Assembly (NCBI GenBank): GCA_900555355.1 | Contig: USKV01000081.1 | Coordinates: 1 to 6,700 of the forward strand | Direction of reading: 5' to 3' | Source of the DNA: an uncultured Collinsella sp. | GTDB taxonomy: Bacteria > Actinomycetota > Coriobacteriia > Coriobacteriales > Coriobacteriaceae | DNA: 6,700 nucleotides | Shown here: positions 4,997 through 6,700 of the stretch, in pieces | Position numbering within the stretch: the first letter of the stretch is position 1 | How the letters are laid out: each line of letters opens with the position of its first letter | The notes under the pieces: generated by a model | What the model saw: only the letters and a program-made list of their open reading frames with translations | What the model was told of the DNA's origin: nothing | The model's database searches: none | Program-made: the position numbers and the translations under genes

Positions 4997-6358
4997 TTGT
5001 CTCGACTGAACAAAGGGGCCGCGGAGCAGCGTTTTCCACTGCCCGCCTTGCTCCAAAAGCTAGTCTGCGTCATGGCCGTGGCGCTCGCGCTGGTGTGTGT
5101 GGGGGCATATGCGCCCACGACCGCCCAGGCGCTTGAGACCGCAAAGATTACCGCCCGACCCAACACCGGTTCGGGCAGCGCTGTGGTCGGCGGCACCGAG
5201 ACGCGCATTACCTGGGAGGTCCATGCCGATGCCGATGAGGAGCTGAGCGGTCTTTCGCTGACGTTTGTCGACGGCACGACGTTTGGTACCGATGACACGC
5301 GATTGACGATGCTCTCGGGCGAGGACCTCATGGATCGTACGCCCATGAAGCCCACGTGCAAGGCTGACGGCCAGACGCTCAAGATTGATTTTGGCGAGAC
5401 GGCGCCTGCCGGCGGCTTTTTCCGTGTCGAGGTTTACGGCGTGACCTTCCCCGTCGAGGGCGGCGATGAGGCCTTTAGCGGCACCTACACTTTGGCCGAT
5501 GGCTCGACCAAGAAGATCTCCAAGATTCCGTCGGTGGAGATCAAGGGCGTGACGGCCTTCGATAACTTCTTGGCCGATCTTAAGGAGCAGCCGTGGGTCG
5601 AGGCTTGGAACTCCAATATGTTCCTGCGCCTGTTCTTGAACCCGGTCATTTTGGTCCAAAGCCTGCCGATCGTCTTTAAGGGCTTCCTTATGTCGCTCTC
5701 GATCGTGCTTGTGGCGTTTCCGCTGGCCATTCCCTTCGGTTTCGCCCTATCGCTCATGCGCATTTCCAAGTCGCGCATCCTTCGTTGCCTTGCCGGCATC
5801 TATGTGAATATCATCCGCGGTACGCCGGCGTTCCTGCAGATCTACATCGCGTTCTTTGGCCTGCCGCTGGCCGGCGTCAAGGTTGACGACTATGTGCTGG
5901 GCGTTATCGTCATGGCCATGAACTCGTCTGCGTACCTGTGCGAGATTTTCCGTGCCGGTATTCAGTCGATCCCCAAGGGCCAGAACGAGGCTGCTCGCTC
6001 GCTGGGCATGAATGCCTTCCAGACACTGCTCTACGTTATGATTCCGCAGACGTTCCGCAATGTTTTGCCTACGCTGACCAGCGAGTTTATCTTGCTTTAC
6101 AAGGATACGTCGCTGCTTGCCGCCGTGGGTGTGGTCGAGATCGTCATGAACGCCCGTACCATCGTGGCCACGACGGGCTCCATCACGCCGTATGTGGTTG
6201 CCGCCCTGTTCTATCTGGTCATCACCCTGCCGCTCGCTCGCTTGGTGAGCGGTCTTGAGGCGAGGCTTTTGGGCACGACCGAGACCAAGAAGAAGCGTCC
6301 CGCCAAGAGCGCCGGACAGGTTGTCGCGACGCCTGCCGATCACATCGCCGGTCTGTAA
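4997..6358 (+). CDS. Amino acid ABC transporter permease with an N-terminal extracytoplasmic domain
   Basis: The membrane subunit of the importer; 453 residues, about twice the usual 220-250 for HisM/GlnP-type permeases. I place the start at TTG 4997, with AGGAG (4987-4991) 5 nt upstream; the frame is open back to 4892, but that stretch holds the hairpin. Residues 21-38 are a hydrophobic segment ending near TTAQA-LE (45/46), like a signal peptidase site. Residues about 47-185 are polar, Thr/Gly/Asp-rich and look beta-stranded (ITWEVHADAD, FFRVEVYGVTFPVEGG), with no solute-binding signature. The permease domain follows from about 205, with hydrophobic helices near 225-250, 262-290, 298-318, 360-385 and 397-418. 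The EAA loop is GQNEAARSLGMNAFQTLLYV (328-347), which contacts the ATPase. The tail is Lys-rich. It ends at TAA 6356, 12 nt before the ATPase gene. Confidence 0.9.
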   Translation: MSRLNKGAAEQRFPLPALLQKLVCVMAVALALVCVGAYAPTTAQALETAKITARPNTGSGSAVVGGTETRITWEVHADADEELSGLSLTFVDGTTFGTDDTRLTMLSGEDLMDRTPMKPTCKADGQTLKIDFGETAPAGGFFRVEVYGVTFPVEGGDEAFSGTYTLADGSTKKISKIPSVEIKGVTAFDNFLADLKEQPWVEAWNSNMFLRLFLNPVILVQSLPIVFKGFLMSLSIVLVAFPLAIPFGFALSLMRISKSRILRCLAGIYVNIIRGTPAFLQIYIAFFGLPLAGVKVDDYVLGVIVMAMNSSAYLCEIFRAGIQSIPKGQNEAARSLGMNAFQTLLYVMIPQTFRNVLPTLTSEFILLYKDTSLLAAVGVVEIVMNARTIVATTGSITPYVVAALFYLVITLPLARLVSGLEARLLGTTETKKKRPAKSAGQVVATPADHIAGL

Positions 6359-6370
6359 GGAGGTCCTATC

Positions 6371-6700
6371 ATGAGCGAAACCAATAACTCGAACGAGGTC
6401 GTCGTCAGTATCAAGAACCTCCAGAAGGCCTTTGGCGATAACGTGGTCCTGCGCGATATCGATCTGGATGTGCACAAGGGCGAGGTCGTCGTAGTCCTGG
6501 GCCCTTCGGGCTCGGGCAAGTCGACGATGCTTCGCTGCATCAATCGTCTGGAGCATCCCACGAGCGGCTCGATCGTCGTTGAGGGCGTGGACGTGTGCGC
6601 CAAGGGCGTCGACCTCAACAAGGTACGTACGCATCTGGGCATGGTGTTCCAACAGTTCAACCTGTTTGCACATATGACCGTACTGCAGAACGTCATGCTG
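6371..6700 (+). CDS. Amino acid ABC transporter ATP-binding protein (N-terminal 110 residues)
   Basis: The start is ATG 6371 with a near-perfect AAGGAGG 7 nt upstream, 12 nt after the permease stop, so the two are cotranscribed and probably translationally linked. The visible part is the first half of an ABC ATPase of the GlnQ/HisP type, which powers amino acid import from the cytosolic face. It shows IKNLQKAFGDNVVL (with Phe21 as the A-loop aromatic residue), Walker A GPSGSGKST (44-52), LRCINRLEHPTSG, and the Q-loop VFQQFNLFAHMTV (Gln94). The LSGGQ signature, Walker B and switch histidine lie beyond the window end. The cut is the edge of the sequence, not a truncation. The presence of receptor, permease and ATPase in order makes this a complete type I importer operon if the gene continues. 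Confidence 0.95.
   Translation, partial: MSETNNSNEVVVSIKNLQKAFGDNVVLRDIDLDVHKGEVVVVLGPSGSGKSTMLRCINRLEHPTSGSIVVEGVDVCAKGVDLNKVRTHLGMVFQQFNLFAHMTVLQNVML

Noticed and set aside
4387..5382. Long minus-strand open frame of 331 codons; a similar one lies at 5747-6673.
   Set aside because: Both lie antisense to the transporter genes, cross gene boundaries, and read as low-complexity mirror frames without motifs.

Overview
The window looks like chromosomal DNA from a GC-rich Gram-positive bacterium. Gene style (GTG/TTG starts with strong AGGAG-type ribosome sites, lipoprotein binding proteins, a redox-rich gene set) suggests a gut Coriobacteriia such as Collinsella. That assignment is inference from gene content and is not proven by a marker gene.

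Left edge (1-375), minus strand: the first codons of a Rossmann-fold protein, probably a ketopantoate reductase family member, run off the window. Upstream of it, on the same strand, is a 64-residue small protein whose second half resembles the C-terminal end of the cyclase/kynurenine formamidase family. A GC-rich hairpin with a T-run lies between the two. Positions 375-536 form a divergent intergenic region with two sets of short direct repeats.

Middle (537-3870), plus strand: three catabolic or repair genes. They are an aldo/keto reductase with a C-terminal double 4Fe-4S domain, a Gfo/Idh/MocA oxidoreductase, and endonuclease IV (nfo). The aldo/keto reductase frame carries a TGA at 1596-1598, exactly where the second cysteine of its second iron-sulfur motif should be. 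The frame stays open and recognisable for 41 more codons to a second TGA at 1722-1724. The gene therefore either has a nonsense mutation or is recoded, for example as a selenoprotein. The Gfo/Idh gene and nfo are each preceded by a copy of the same long palindromic repeat (1719-1812 and 2900-2997). Its arms differ between copies with compensating changes, and its 3' edge carries the ribosome binding site of the next gene.

Right part (3932-6700), plus strand: a polar amino acid ABC transporter operon. A clear sigma-70 type promoter (TTGCAG, 17 nt, CATAAT) leads to a lipoprotein substrate-binding protein. A strong intercistronic hairpin follows, then a permease and the start of the ATPase, which is cut by the window end. 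The permease is unusual: a signal-peptide-like segment and an extracytoplasmic domain of about 140 residues, apparently beta-rich, are fused in front of a standard HisM/GlnP-type membrane domain. The hairpin would allow the binding protein to be made in excess over the membrane parts.

I saw no rRNA, tRNA, CRISPR array, phage gene or transposase. The most interesting points are the in-frame TGA in the Fe-S motif, the paired palindromic repeats at the ribosome binding sites, and the fused permease ectodomain.
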